Shown here: piece after piece, positions 1-15,640 of the stretch
Layout of the letters: each line of letters starts with the position of its first letter
Numbering within the stretch: position 1 is the first letter of the stretch
Assembly (NCBI RefSeq): GCF_954871325.1
Contig: NC_088776.1
Span: 8,563,985 to 8,627,984 of the forward strand
DNA: 64,000 nt
Direction: 5' to 3'
Source of the DNA: Gordionus sp. m RMFG-2023
Lineage: Eukaryota; Nematomorpha; Gordioida; Chordodea; Parachordodidae
Position numbers and translations under genes: made by a program
The notes under the pieces: model-generated
Told to the model about the DNA's origin: nothing
Seen by the model: the letters and a program-made list of their open reading frames with translations, nothing else
Databases searched by the model: none

Positions 1-2029
1 CCACAATAATTGGTACAAATATTTTTATTGATCTTACTGAACATATTAATGAACATGAGATTGGTTACAGCCATTTTCAAATGTAAAATTAATTGTTCAA
101 AGGTAATCATTTATTAGTTTTATACTATTTTTTTAAAGATATTTAAATATTAGATTTTTTCATTTTGCTGACTTGAGAAACCAGGAATTGAGAACTGGTA
201 TGAGGCAAAATCTTACAAAAGCAATACAATTTAATAATCAAAAAGTCATGTAAATTAATATTTATATCTTCTTTTATTTTTTAAAAATTATATTGTATAA
301 AGAACAGGCCTTATATAAGACATATTATAAAAATTATGATATTATATATAATCTTATGCTAATGTAAATATATTTTATTTTTTATAGGTGATGATAGAAT
401 CAAAAAGGATGAATGTTTATAATCAAAGATAATATGAATGTGAATCATCACATTGTTAAAAATACATTTTGTTTTTTAAAGTGTACTCTATATTTTTATA
501 TATTTATTGTATAAACCTTATTTAAATGATTTATATAATAATTTAAACTCATGCAAAAAATGTTATTATTACACTATGTTTTTATTGAAAAAAAAATAAA
601 AGATGTTTTCATTTGTCATTTATAATTAAGATGAAATAATTAAAACAAAAAAAATTATAAATGATTATTACAATAAAAATTAAGTAAGATGAGCTCTCAA
701 CCCATCTTTTAAGATAGTTTAACTTATTTCATCTAGAACACATAATCCAAAATAATTTTTAATCGACAGGATATTTTTTTATAAAATCTTATTTTCTTAA
801 CATAATTAATTAATCCTCATCTACTTTTAGAGTATTGTAGATTTTATTTAATTATATCTATACAGATCTCTTTTTTTGTATAAATTTTGATTATTATTTT
901 AAGGTATAAATTACTTACCTAAAATTAAAAGTACCAGCAACTACAATAAATATAAGTACATCATTTTTATTTATTAATAAGATATGAATCATAAAATATT
1001 ATTATATTTAATAATAAGGATTCCATAAATGAACAATAAGTGGATAATAAGATTTTTAATGAAACATCAAGTGAATTTGATAAAATTATAAAAACTAATT
1101 TTATTAAAAAAATTAACAAATATATATAAAAATATAAATGATTTTGATATTTGCAATTAATATGTATAAAATAAATTAGATATTCTAATAAATGATTGGG
1201 GGTTAAATAATTGAGGAATGTTTAAAAATAAATTTATTTTTATAATAATATTAATCAAATAGATAAATTAACTTAAAACTATGATTGAAAGATGTATTTT
1301 CTTGACTGAGTCAAAGGAATCTGTGTGATAAGTTTTTTTGGCAATTATATATAGGCAGTGGACCTTATTTGGTTGAATATTTGAGGGTGTATTAGATATA
1401 AGTATGGAATATTTTGTATGGGTATAATTTTGGTGATTTCTATGTTTCTGAATAATTTCTGGGTGAAAGTAATTTAATGATATTATGTGAATAATTTCTG
1501 GGTGAAAGTAATTTAATGATATTATGTACTACTATTGGATTAAATGTTGAGTTTTTGTATTTTAGAGAATACCCATGTAATTTAATTGAAGATCAGTTGA
1601 GGTTAGGATTCATTTGATTATTTTACATAATTACATTAAAAATTATTAGTAAAATTGTTAAATTTTTAAAAATTATTATCATTATTGAGGCATTTGATCA
1701 ACGTACAAGCTACAAAATGGCGCTACAGCTGATTTCAATAGGTGGACGTTTTTTTATGCATGATCGTCAATCTATAGTTATATATATCATTGATTTGGAG
1801 TCTCAATCAATCATTTTTTACGAAGATCTTTAGAAAGTTAAAAAGAATGACGCATTATATATTGATGAAAGTAATTTATTGATATTTTATTTGTAATTGT
1901 ATATAATTAAAGGTATTGCAAACGATCAAACTACCGAAGAAAATATCAACAGCGAAATCATGACCAAAATAAATAAATGGATAAAATATTCTTTTATATT
2001 ACCATACCGACTATCAATTAAATACTTAT
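1..2029. other. A/T-rich non-coding stretch
   Basis: No reading frame with coding character was seen on either strand. The only structure is the 39-bp tandem duplication listed separately. It may be intergenic or the intron of a gene lying outside the window. Confidence 0.6.
1450..1527 (+). repeat. 39-bp tandem duplication, two copies
   Basis: A unit beginning GAATAATTTCTGGGTGAAAG recurs with a period of 39 bases and essentially no differences, so the duplication looks recent. No coding or known element context is visible. Confidence 0.85.
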
Positions 2030-2205
2030 TCTAGTTTAAATTTATTATATAAATATTTATTAACCCTTCCTACAACTTCCTGTTCAGCCGAAAGAGCCAT
2101 GAGTAAAGTAAAAATAAACAAAACTCGAATGCGGAATTAAATTTCAGACCCATTTTTAGAAAATTTACTGTTAATATCCCGAAATTAATGTTTTTGAAAA
2201 ATTTA
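2030..2205 (+). pseudogene. hAT transposase C-terminal dimerisation relic
   Basis: One frame reads LLTLPTTSCSAERAMSKVK followed by INKTRMRN. This matches the signature of the hAT dimerisation region (the [ST]-x-[CA]-x-ER-x-FS-x-LK-x-IK-[TN]-R pattern). A stop follows, and the next recognisable piece (DPFLENLLLIS) is in another frame, so the gene is dead. No catalytic core or terminal inverted repeat was found around it. The call rests on the motif alone. Confidence 0.55.
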
Positions 2206-5064
<2,859 letters not shown>

Positions 5065-5719
5065 TATGGGACACGACAAATACGAACTAAAGATTTGATG
5101 GCAGGTTACAAACGTCTGCCTGTTTGTTTTAAATTTTGTTTAATCCACTTGCCCATTCACCCATTTTTTTAAAATTTACTCACTCTTCATTTATCGAATC
5201 ATTTTGTTTAAACTTTTGTCGCCCAATGCTTAAAAATTATTTTAAATGTTTGGCCCTTCATATGTTTTATTTTAATGTATTTTAACCTAAAATATGCAAA
5301 ATTATGAAATAAAAAATTGATTTTTTTAAGTAGACCTCTGTTCTGTTAATTTTTACCGAAAAATATTACAAATTCACCTGCCCATTGTTTTAAAATTTTT
5401 TTAAACCGCCCGATCATCCACCGACCAGTATTTACAATTTATTAGTCCGCCCATTGCAGACCTCTAGTCGGAATAACCTTGTAATGAGTTCATAAGCAAA
5501 ACTCAAAAGCTTCAAAAAAATTGGGAAAACAATTACATGAGAAGACATTGGCTGACAGGAGGAGGGCTAATGCCAACAACCATAAGTGCCTTACATATAT
5601 TACATATTAAATAGATAAATTTTATTTTGAATAGATAACGACTTCCAAAATTTTAAGCTTAATAAATAAAATATGCCTACTTTATACATTATTAATAATT
5701 TAAATCTTTTTGAAATTAT
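5065..5719. other. Non-coding stretch after the microsatellite
   Basis: No coding frame was seen. Recurring short words such as GCCCATTGC and AGACCTCT suggest old, diverged element sequence, but no terminal repeats or target duplication could be paired. Confidence 0.5.
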
Positions 5720-6633
5720 TAGGGCTGTGCCGATCCACATATTTTTCATCGATCCGATATTTTCCGATATTGGTTTAAAACCGCCGATATTTATAATGAT
5801 TTTTACCACCCCCTCTTAACCAAATGTAATTAAAAAATCCATATTTAGGCAAAAAAACTGAATTATGCATTTAATTTAATTTTAATATTTTTATTTAATT
5901 ACTATAATTTTTAATAATCCATTTTATTTTAAATAATATATAAAATTATAATATATTAGATATTTTTTAAAATAAATATGAGAGTCACTAGATTTTCTTG
6001 TAATAAGCGTCTACAATGTGGATTATCTATATCCCCTGCCTTGCTGAAGATAGAATCCGATAAGACACTTGTTTCAAGAGGCGCCAAAAATTTACATACA
6101 AGTTTTGACAAATTTGGATATTTTTCAGCATTAATTCTCTAATAAATAGTCAAGTTTCCAGAGGAAATATTAATGTTATTAGAGTTATCTAAATCAACAC
6201 AGACATATAATTAGCATTTATAAAATAGTGGGATTCATACAAACCCAACCTTTTATTTAGTTTAAAAAAATAATCAGATACTACCCAAACAAATGGGTCA
6301 ATCATTACCCAACCATGCAGTACTAGATAAAATATGAAAAATATGTTATTATACCGTCTAGATATAAAGATTCTTTTTAATATTCCTTGATTTCTTTCAA
6401 GTATGTCATCTACATTACTATCTATTTCAATTATTTTATTTGTTATTAGAATTTAGTGGGTGTACGTATAGCTCATTTCCATTGTTTTAAAAATAAATAA
6501 AAAATCTTTTGAAATATTATAATAATGTAAAATAAATTATATAAATATATTTAACATAAAATAACAAAAAAGTAAAAAGATAGTACAGGTATCAGCACGA
6601 ACCAATATGATATTTAATATCAGCACAACCCTA
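5720..6633 (-). mobile_element. hAT deletion derivative, about 0.9 kb, with target duplication
   Basis: The left end TAGGGCTGTGCCGAT pairs with the right end ATCAGCACAACCCTA as short imperfect inverted repeats. The flanks are gaaattat (5712-5719) and aaaattat (6634-6641), an 8-bp duplication with one mismatch, as hAT elements make. On the minus strand near 5980-6100 a frame reads FLAPLETSVLSDSIFSKAGD, which resembles the hAT dimerisation region. So this is a deletion product of a once-coding element that kept part of its 3' coding end. No catalytic core remains. Non-autonomous. Confidence 0.75.
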
Positions 6634-7269
6634 AAAATTATTGAGATAATTGAGTTTCTATCATATCTACAAACAAGAAATTTATACATACTAAGAGCCT
6701 GGAAAATGATTGAAGATGGTAAACCCTTTGCAAGTTCTATAGACTTTTTTTTAAAAATTTCCTTATGAAATTCACAGGTATTAAAATTATTATGCTGATT
6801 TATGATGCGCAAGTAAATTTTTATGGAAACAGAAGTATCGCTTAGCAGAGCTAGTCGTAGAGAAATTTACATATTAACGATGACGCTTTTTAAATCTTCT
6901 GAATTGAGGTATTTCGTGATACTATTGATCAGATATACGAATTTTACCTAATTTGAAAATATACATGTTATAAAGGATGCCAAATATTTCTCTCCTAAAT
7001 TTTTTGTTGAATTTATCAGAGAAGATGTAAAAAATGAAAAAAGCTTTGAAGGTAATATTTGATAGCGAGAAATTAATATAATAACTAATTTTATTATCGA
7101 GATATAGGGCAATCTAAAGGTTGGAATGAGGAAAAATTACGGAAAAGTTGATTTTTCATAGTATCTACTAAATATCAGAAGTAGAGAGTGAAGATAAAGA
7201 AATTCAGGGATATTTAAATGAAAGTTGTAGTGTTAATCGTTAGCCAAGGGCAAAACAAAGTGTAAGCAA

Positions 7270-7450
7270 TGCATGATATCTTACTATGACATGCATATAT
7301 CTACAAGTGAGTTATGAACGTACTTTCAATAAACTTAAATTAATTAAAAATAGACTGTGAGCCAATATATGTCAGAATTATTCGGGCAGAATTTTTTTGA
7401 TGATGGCAGTTGAACTGGAATTAGTAGAGAAAATTGAATAAAGTGATATT
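7270..7450 (+). pseudogene. hAT (ZMYM1-like) transposase C-terminal relic
   Basis: The frame reads SYERTFNKLKLIKNRL and, after an in-frame stop, LMMAVELELVEKI. This matches the C-terminal end of TTF/ZMYM1-type hAT transposases (the ERSFSKLKLIKNRLRS pattern). The upstream 600 bases contain no convincing catalytic core. It is a short, stop-bearing relic in otherwise non-coding DNA. Confidence 0.55.
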
Positions 7451-9785
7451 CCTGATTATCTAATTAAAAGCTCACCATTAATGCCAAAGTTATTAAGCTA
7501 AGATAATTAAAATATGTTTTTATTGATTAATATATTTTTTTAATCATATCTAAAAAATATATATAAGTAAAAATAAAGAGTATATAGTGTTAGACTCAAT
7601 AACGAAATATATAAGTAATATATCACACTTTTTTTTAACATTCAAATGCAATTAATCAATAAGAATTTTATATATATTATTTATAACTATTTAATAAAAC
7701 AAATCGATTTATCATGATTTTGAATATATATATAATCATTATTTAAATATATCCAATATTTATTCAATTCAAATATATAATTAACAACCTTTTCACATTT
7801 TTATACAAGTTGAAATTTCGTGATACATCTGTTCTTAATATACACAATAAATCCAAATTTTCGATACAAATTATCTAATATACATAAATAATTTATAAAA
7901 CCACATTACCCCTTCACCGTTCAGTTAAAAAACCATATTTAATTTATTTTTATATATAAATAAATTAAATGAATTTTATTTAACATAATTTAGCTATATA
8001 TTTTTTTCCATTTTTTTTCTTCCATATGCTATAATATAATTATATATGCATTTTTTTTAAAAACCATTATTTCGTTTCGTTTAATAAGCGTTTTTAGTCG
8101 GTTTTTACTTAATTTTAAAATTATTATCTTGTTACATAATATAAATGATAACAAAATATACGTTTGTTTCATTGTTAAATTTTCGTTGTTCTTATTCTTA
8201 TCTTTTCTTTGTATTAGTTTTAGTTAGCATGCTTATTCTTATAACAATTGAAAATGGCTATTCTGTTATTTTTTTGGCTTCATGTTTGCCCCCTCCCTCC
8301 GCTTTTCATTGTGACAGTCTATCACGTGATCTTGATTCATTCATATATAATTTATTTTATAAAAAAAAAGAGATTGTGGACACTTTTTTTATAATTACAA
8401 GTAAAATTATGATAAAGTTAGGTCAATCCAATTTTGTCATAACTAATTCTCTCTTTTTTTTTCCCCGTTTTACACTGAAAATAAGAATAATGGCATTAGA
8501 GAAAAAGGTTAGAGAGAAAGAAAGGAAGGAATAGATTTTTTAAAAAAGAAAGAAGAACTAGAAAAGAAACGAAAAAAAAATTTGAGAAAGAAATAAAGAA
8601 TTTTGAAAAAATAAATGTGAGGGTTTAACAGGATATTATCCTTTTCTTTTTTTTAAAATGACCCTCTTGAACTTGTCACCCTCTTAATAGACAACTAAAT
8701 GAGATTGTTTCTGTCCTATTTTACAAAAATTAAAATTTTGCTAAACAAAATTCAATTTATAAATTTTTTTTTAACAGCCTTCTTTTTACCTTTGATTATA
8801 ATAAGTGGTATTTTTTAAAAGAGAAACAAATTTTAATATGAATTTTTTTATATTTTCCACCACACCTGTTTTGCCTTATTTCCCGATTCAATTATAATAA
8901 TGTAACTTCCCTCTTAGCTCGTTAATTACAGATTTTTTATGACTTATTTAATAATTAATTATAAATGCTTTATTCAGAGTTTTGAATTTTAATTTATGCA
9001 TAATAATTTATAAAAGTTGCTTATCAAGGATTTTTTTTTACAATGTAGAATTTTAGGTAAAATTTGATCAAAATTTCTGTTAGAGCATTCTCAAAAAAAT
9101 CTCCATTTAAGTAAATCTTCAGTGGTCAAAAATCTTTGAAGAACATTCAAACTCTCATTTTATTATTACTTACGGTTTCAGCCCAGAGCCTTTAAACCGC
9201 CAAGGCACTATGATTCTATCAGTGGATAAGTAGGCAGGTCTCGCCCAATTTTAACACGCGATTTTGTTAGAGGGCCCAGGTTTTGGTTAAGGCTCAAAAC
9301 TCGATTTTTTTGGGGTTAAATAAAAGAAAAGACTCCATTTTTTAAAAAAAATTGAAAAAAAACTAATAAATATTATTTTCTTATCTATTTTTTTAAAAAT
9401 TAAATTATAAGTTTTAATTCTTTAATTTTTTTTTAAAAATATCGAATCCAAAAATAGTAACTTATAATGCACACAAATTGAGCATTTACGTTTTGCCTAA
9501 TTTTTTAATAAAAAAACGTAATGCATCCATTTGTTTAAATTAAAGTTGCCTTTTTATTAATATCGTCTATTAAAAATTTTAAATAAGTTCCAAAAAAAGG
9601 ATTTGTAAAATTATATTATCGTCTGCCTTCTATTTCTTTAACTTCTAAATTTTCTTTTTAGGATATAAGTAAGTTATTTCTATTGCATTTTATAAAATAT
9701 TACAAAGCGAGTAAAAAAAGTAATGAAAAAGCAAACCTATTTGCGTTTTTCTAAATGTTGCTAACGCCAAACGTTAATTTTACCA
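7451..9785. other. Non-coding A/T-rich stretch
   Basis: An open frame at 8145-8534 (+) has low-complexity, A/T-driven composition, no recognisable domain and no splice context, so it is not called as a gene. A GC-richer patch around 9180-9310 has no identifiable content. Confidence 0.5.
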
Positions 9786-9789
9786 ATTT

Positions 9790-9885
9790 ACACGAGGCCA
9801 TTTGAAATGTATTATTTGCGCTTGCAGCGCAGTGTTTGAAACGTTCAATTTGTGCGCACTATCAAAGCAAAGACAAAAGGGTCTA
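9790..9885 (+). pseudogene. BED-type zinc finger relic of a hAT transposase
   Basis: The frame reads HLKCIICACSAVFETFNLCA; HYQSKDKR then follows in the next frame. Together this follows the pattern of the zinc finger in GTF2IRD2/EPM2AIP1-like domesticated or mobile hAT proteins (CLICxxxVAVFKxxNLxRHYETKH). A single frameshift separates the Cys pair from the His part. Nothing clearly transposase-like follows, so only the N-terminal finger survives. Short match, moderate confidence. Confidence 0.45.
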
Positions 9886-11964
9886 GTGAAGAATGGAATG
9901 TTATTAAATCGACCATTTGCAGTAAAGACAATATAATAACGCGTCTCTTATAAAGTAAAACCGATATATAATTGTTAAATTTTAAGATTTTTAGAACCGA
10001 AACTCGAAAAGCGGAAAAACGTTACGAATCTTTTTTTCTACAGAAATAATGTTATAATTTTTTTTTATCCGTTATGGATTTCTTTAATGCTACTTTTAAA
10101 ATAATTTCAACGTCAAAAGTTACTTTACTATCTTTTAACATTGAAGGCGTTTCAAACGCAGAAAATTTTGACCAGGCCTTAACAAAATTAAATAGAAAGA
10201 AGGATTTTTTTTACATAACTATTCTTTCTATACCAAAAAAACAACACTAACCAAAATATATATGGAGATTTAGTAAATTTAATAAATAATTCGACGTTTT
10301 ACTTATTTGTAACCAGGGTTTAGCATTGGCTCAAAATTCAAAAATCTTCACAGGAAGATCAAAAAAAATTGAGCATGCTCAAATAAGATTTTTGAGCAAA
10401 AGAAAAAAATATTTTTTATAAAAATTTTTTGATTTTCCAAAAAAAGAATAAAAAAATTTCCAAGCTGTTTTAATTTTCCCAGATATTTTTTTAAAATTAT
10501 TTATAAAAAGAAGATTTAAAAAAAAACATTTTTCATTTTGCCCAAAAATCTTCAATTATTTTGATTCTCAATCAGAATTTTGGGAAATTCAAATTATCAA
10601 AATTTTTATTCAAATGACGATTTTTACCCCCCCCCCCCCCCTTCTCCCTTAGTAGAAGTCCCCTTCCGCGAATATAGATTTTTGAATAATAATATGTTCC
10701 TGGAATTTAATGAGATTGTTGGTAGAAGTGCTTAATTAAAATTTTGTCTTACCCGTATAATACGGCATTTTAAATATAAATGAAAATAAAAACGAAAGTA
10801 TATCATGTTTCGGAAATTTAGTGATTTTTGATAGAATTGCTCTTTTGAAAATCATTACATTTGTACTCCGTGAGGCAAACCCTATTCCAAACGCTTCAAA
10901 AATTTATGCAAGCATAGATGTTTCCTATCCTCATAAGGGTTTTTGTATGCAATGTGCAGGCAGCTGGAGTTTAATAAAGATTTATCCAAAGCCAAAACGG
11001 GTATTAAATTGGCACGATGTAAAAAAATCAGGGCTTGGCAGGGCTTAAAAATAGATTCACGAACTCTGGTCTAGCTTTAAAAAAAATATTTTGCAAAATC
11101 TGGACTATGGCAATTTATTTAAAAAAAAAATAATAAAAATACATTTGCATTTCGGAAAATTATATAAATGGATCATTTTACGTTCATTGCTTGCTGTTCA
11201 TATTTTCAATTTCTCTTTCAAACAATCTACTAAAATACATCCAACATTGTTTAATAAAAGTTTAAAAAGGTCAGGCGGTCAAAATTCTTAAAATCGGCGC
11301 TAGGTTTAAAATTAAAAATGGACAGGTCAAACATATTTTGTGATTTGTGCCTACTTTATGGGTCTCTGAAATTTATTTTGAACTGGCTGGGGTTGTTGGA
11401 TTTTTAAATGGAAATTAAGGCATAACCCGAACAAAGCATTTGCTCTTAACATCGTATTATCTAAAATATACGTATATTTCAAGTCAGTAGCAAATTTTTA
11501 CTGTAATATTCCTAATCCATATCACCAATTTTTTTAAAAAGATTTATTTGCGTAAATGTTAGTTTGTTTAATTTCGAGTTAATGCTAACAAGTAAGCCTA
11601 TTTGGAATGCTTGCTTATGATAATTTTTTGCTTCGCGAAATACGCCATATCATGGAAAAAAGTTTATATACAAAAAAAAATAAAGAACAATTAATAAAAT
11701 AAATTACTAAAATAAATTAATTTGATAATTTTGTAGGTATTTTTTTTTTGTCATAAAAAAGTTATAATTTTTTTTAAAATATTAAATTGTCTCAAACGAC
11801 CTAAAAGCATCGGTTTATCTGATTATATCATTGCGATTTTGAGCTTTCGATTTGAATTTACAGTACTTATTTATATAATTATTCTAAATCCGGTTTTGCT
11901 TAATTAATATACATTAGTCCTGCAAGTTAATTTTTTTTCTTCTAAGTGGATATATCTTTTTAAG
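9886..11964. other. Non-coding stretch with a C homopolymer
   Basis: Contains a run of about fourteen C near 10627-10640. The open frames at 10821-11048 and 11091-11291 show no domain, no start context and A/T-driven residues, and are not supported as genes. Confidence 0.5.
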
Positions 11965-12590
11965 AACAATCCCGAGAACAGAGACGATTATTTTCGGCCA
12001 AGCTTCGGATTCGACTTTTTTTTGGAATTAGCGAAAGTGGAGCAAGTATGTTTAACTGACATTTTTAGTTCGTAATTATAATATATAGTTACTGAATAAT
12101 GTATTACTGTACCATGATGATGATCTTTACATCTATCAATTAAAATAATTATTTTTAAGGATTAATAAATACAACACTTACATTATAAATAAAATTTAAA
12201 TAATTTTTTTAAGTATTCATTTTTTTAACACCTATATTATAAAAATAAAAATTTAAACATCGAGATGTTCCATCAATTAACTTTGACATCTTTGACTTCT
12301 ATAGAGGGATAAAAAGTATTTGAAAAACACCGATTTTGTTAACAAAAATATACCTTTTTTTTAAGAACTTCGTTTTTGAAAATTAAATTAGAAACGGTGT
12401 GAGATATAATTAAGTTGTTTATTTTTTAAAATATTTTATTAGACGTATAAAATGCTAAATATTTTCATAATAATTATCATTTTTTAAGGCTAAGTTGTTC
12501 TTTTAAATAACAATTTGTATTTAAAAAATATGTTTTATTTGTTTCAGGATATTAATTTAAATTTATTTGTGTTGAAGTCGGATGAGGGAA
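11965..12590 (+). CDS. Candidate exon pair of an unrecognised gene
   Basis: Two small islands stand out from the A/T-rich background. The first (11965-12045) follows an AG and ends before GTATGT. It encodes NNPENRDDYFRPSFGFDFFL and then ELAKVEQ, 27 residues in phase 0. The second (12548-12590) follows TTGTTTCAG, ends before GTATGT, and reads DINLNLFVLKSDEG in the phase left by the first. The strong splice signals and higher GC of the first island argue for real exons. I do not recognise the protein, found no flanking exons with confidence, and cannot exclude a relic of another gene. Confidence 0.3.
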
Positions 12591-14238
12591 GTATGTAGTC
12601 TTTAACTTTAAATATACAATTAATTATATTATTATGACTAATATATGATGAGTGATACTTACCACGAATGTTTTACACAACACTTTCTCATAACATTCGA
12701 TTCGTTCATTACCCTTGATTAATAAATATCTTTATTTTGACATTTAAAAAAAATAAATTAAAATTATGAAACAATATACAAATTATATACATACATTATA
12801 ATTATAATATTAAAATTTATAACAATATAAACCATAATACATAAATATGATTATTCCTTTTGTATTTTTCTATTCTAAACAAAAAAGGGCTAATTTATTT
12901 TTTTTATCATCAGATAATATCTCATCTCTTTTTTTTGTAAAATGAAAATAATGAATGATATTTGTTTATATAAACCATAAAAATAAAAACTTTTTCAACG
13001 TTAAAAATATTATATCTCTATTTCCGAGAGTTACTCAAAAAAAAATCAAATTTATTTTTAACACAATAAATGAATATTAAAAGTTATAAAAATATAACGA
13101 AAAATGTGAAGGGAGAATAGGTATAAAAAAAGGTAATGATGAATGTTAAGTTTAATTATTTTTCAATTCGTTCATCATCACATATTTTTATATAATAAGT
13201 CAATTCAATACTACATATTATATTAAAAATTGCTATATATAATATTCTAGATAAACAAACAATTGTTGGACCTTTAATACTTTAACCGTAAAATAATAAA
13301 CAAAAACCTTTTATTTACCTTTAATAAGGGGTATTTTTTAAAAGTCATTATAAATTTCATTTTAAAAATGTTATAAATGAAATATCCTTCTCTTTTTTTT
13401 TCCTTTTCTTTTCCTATATATTTTATTTACATAGGTTTTAAAAATGTTATTTTATAGAATTTATATGAAAAATTAATAGAAATTAAGAGTATTTTCATTA
13501 TGCGAGGCAAGATTATTGGGTAATTTTTAAAGTGCTGAAATATGCATTTCCGGTCAATTCAGATTTTTTAAAAATTTTTAAAATGGCCCTACAGTAAATG
13601 ATTTATAATGAAGAGTCTTCCACATGGGTTTCATGTCTCAATGTGACATGCGATATAATTATATATGGACCCCAGAAAATCGAATCGAATATTAATATTA
13701 AAAATTCGTATATGATTCTTAAATTTAGAATTGAATAAATTAGTATTCATTTTTGTACGAATAAGAAATAATTCCTTTTTTTCCGGATATTTTAGTATAT
13801 TACACAAAAAATTTAAACATTTTAGAGATTCATAATCTTGCCTAAAATACAATTATAATCAAAATGCACGAATTTTAAAATAAATTTTATAAGGCTGTGT
13901 CCAAAATATATTGAAAAATTAAATTCACAAGTTTTCAAAACTTTAATGAAAAATAAATAAATAAGCTATTAATTTATTCGCGAAAACTCAAGGCAAAATT
14001 TTTCTGGCTAAAATATCTAGTTAGAACTTTAAGATAAATATTAATATTGATGGTAAAATAAAATAAATTTTATCTATGCAGAGTAAAAGGGTAAGGAAAT
14101 ATAATCGAGGAAAATAGAATAGTAGATAGTAAAAATTATGAAGGTACATATTACAATAAAAAGCATGAAAATTATAATTATAAATAACATAAATATAAGA
14201 ATTTACTGATAGTATTAATTTAAAAAAATATATAATAA
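12591..14238. other. Non-coding A/T-rich stretch
   Basis: Nothing coding is visible on either strand. If the exon pair just upstream is real, this could be its next intron. The sequence is dominated by A and T runs. Confidence 0.5.
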
Positions 14239-15640
14239 TTAATATTTGTATATATATTTATATACATATAAAAAAAAACATTTTAAGAAAATAAATAAAT
14301 ATAGTATTGGAGGATATGTTTGTGACGGTGTTAAAAAAAATATTGAGGTTAGGATGGATAATCTTGTGGGGAGAGACTGCCCCATGAAGCTAATATAATT
14401 AGCCTTGTGTATTGCGATGGCGAGTCTTTGCCTTAAGAAGAAGCCCTCGCGGGGTTCACCGGTTAGTTGACGAATGTGGGAGCCGAGTTCCTTGAAAAAG
14501 GATAAGGCATATTTCCCAAAAGTAGTAAGGGTAGTGGAAATAATGGGGATGAAAATATATTCTTGAGAGATTTCGGAATATTTCGCTATTTTGAGTGTCT
14601 CCCTTTTCTCGAGTATATTGACTGTTTGATTTGATGGAGCGAGTGGATCAATACAATAGTAGTCCCAGACCAGGAATTGACCGCGCTTCCAAGGAATTTG
14701 CGAAATACCATCAGGCCGTTTCCCATCAGATCTGAAAAGACCGGATGGTTCAAGAGTGGAGGGGATTTGAGCAGTTCTAAGAGCTCTAAGAATGATCGAA
14801 TTGCATAGATTATGTCTTACAATTCGACCTTTACATGAGCGACAATGAAGACTATGTCTTCCATTGCCCAAAACTGCGGAGCCGCAACCTGAACATATGT
14901 GGGGTTGGGTAATAAGGCAATTTAAACGGATACCGATTGCATGTGAGAGCTCGTTTTTATTTAGTTGTAATTGCAGATTAATAGACGGAATGGCCTCGAG
15001 AAACTCATGGCCTGAACCATTAAGCAAAGAAGAGAATAAGGGACGGTCAGATAATTGCATTCTGGAAAGAGTGATTCAACGCAGAGTGCAATAATAGGCC
15101 TATCCCAGTCCTTCTGCTTATTAGATTCAGGAAGGGGGTGATCCGCAGAAATTCGTGTCCTCCATTCGATGATTGCATCATTAAAAGAAGAGTCGGGTTT
15201 TAAAGAATTGGGATTTATTATGTTTTTAGTTAGTAGACAACTGGATATAAAGGCCGTTAAGGCGAGATCGGATGGAGATCTGAGGCCCAGACTTCCCATC
15301 TTTGTGGGTAAAGAAGCTTGTGTCCAAGCAATTTCATCGAATTTAAGATTTAGAATGTTTTCGATAAGGATTTTGATCCCATTATCATAAACTCCAAGTG
15401 GAATGGGGAATTTAAATATGGCAGTTGAGCGAAGTGCGTAAAGAATACGGGGAATATTGAAAAAATTTTCACCAGGAAAAAGGCTTTATGAGAAGGAAGA
15501 AGGGAAAATAAATCTGCCAGCTCTAATAAAGTATCCAAAGTGGACTGAAGAAAGAAAGAAATAGCAGAGTTACCACCAACAGGGGCAATTCTAGAAATTT
15601 TTAAAAATAATCGAATCATATATCTAATAATAGGCATCCA
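14239..15640 (-). mobile_element. Decayed non-LTR retrotransposon 3' end (LINE with C-terminal zinc finger and nuclease-like domain)
   Basis: Read on the minus strand, three overlapping frames in order give the region after the RT catalytic core (LLPSHKAFFLVK..., then W-x-QASLPTKMGSLGLRSPSD, then DAIIEW), a CCHC-type knuckle (CSGCGSAVLGNGRHSLHC), the pair RHN...RPDG...VWD that resembles a PD-(D/E)XK restriction-like endonuclease, and the conserved tail TGEPREGFFLRQRLAIAIHK. Frame changes near 15060 and between 15300 and 15350 show it is dead. The RT palm is absent, as in a 5'-truncated copy. The 3' end lies near 14239-14330 in A/T-rich sequence with no clear poly-A. It is related to the LINE piece at 49509-50745. 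The nuclease reading is inferred from motif order; the exact clade is not assigned. Confidence 0.75.

Noticed and set aside
8145-8534. 129-codon open frame with hydrophobic stretches
   Set aside because: Residues follow A/T-driven composition, no domain is recognised, and the DNA around it shows no splice or start features that set it apart.
10821-11291. Two open frames of 66-75 codons
   Set aside because: No recognisable domain, no coherent codon pattern, and stops on both sides within A/T-rich repeats.
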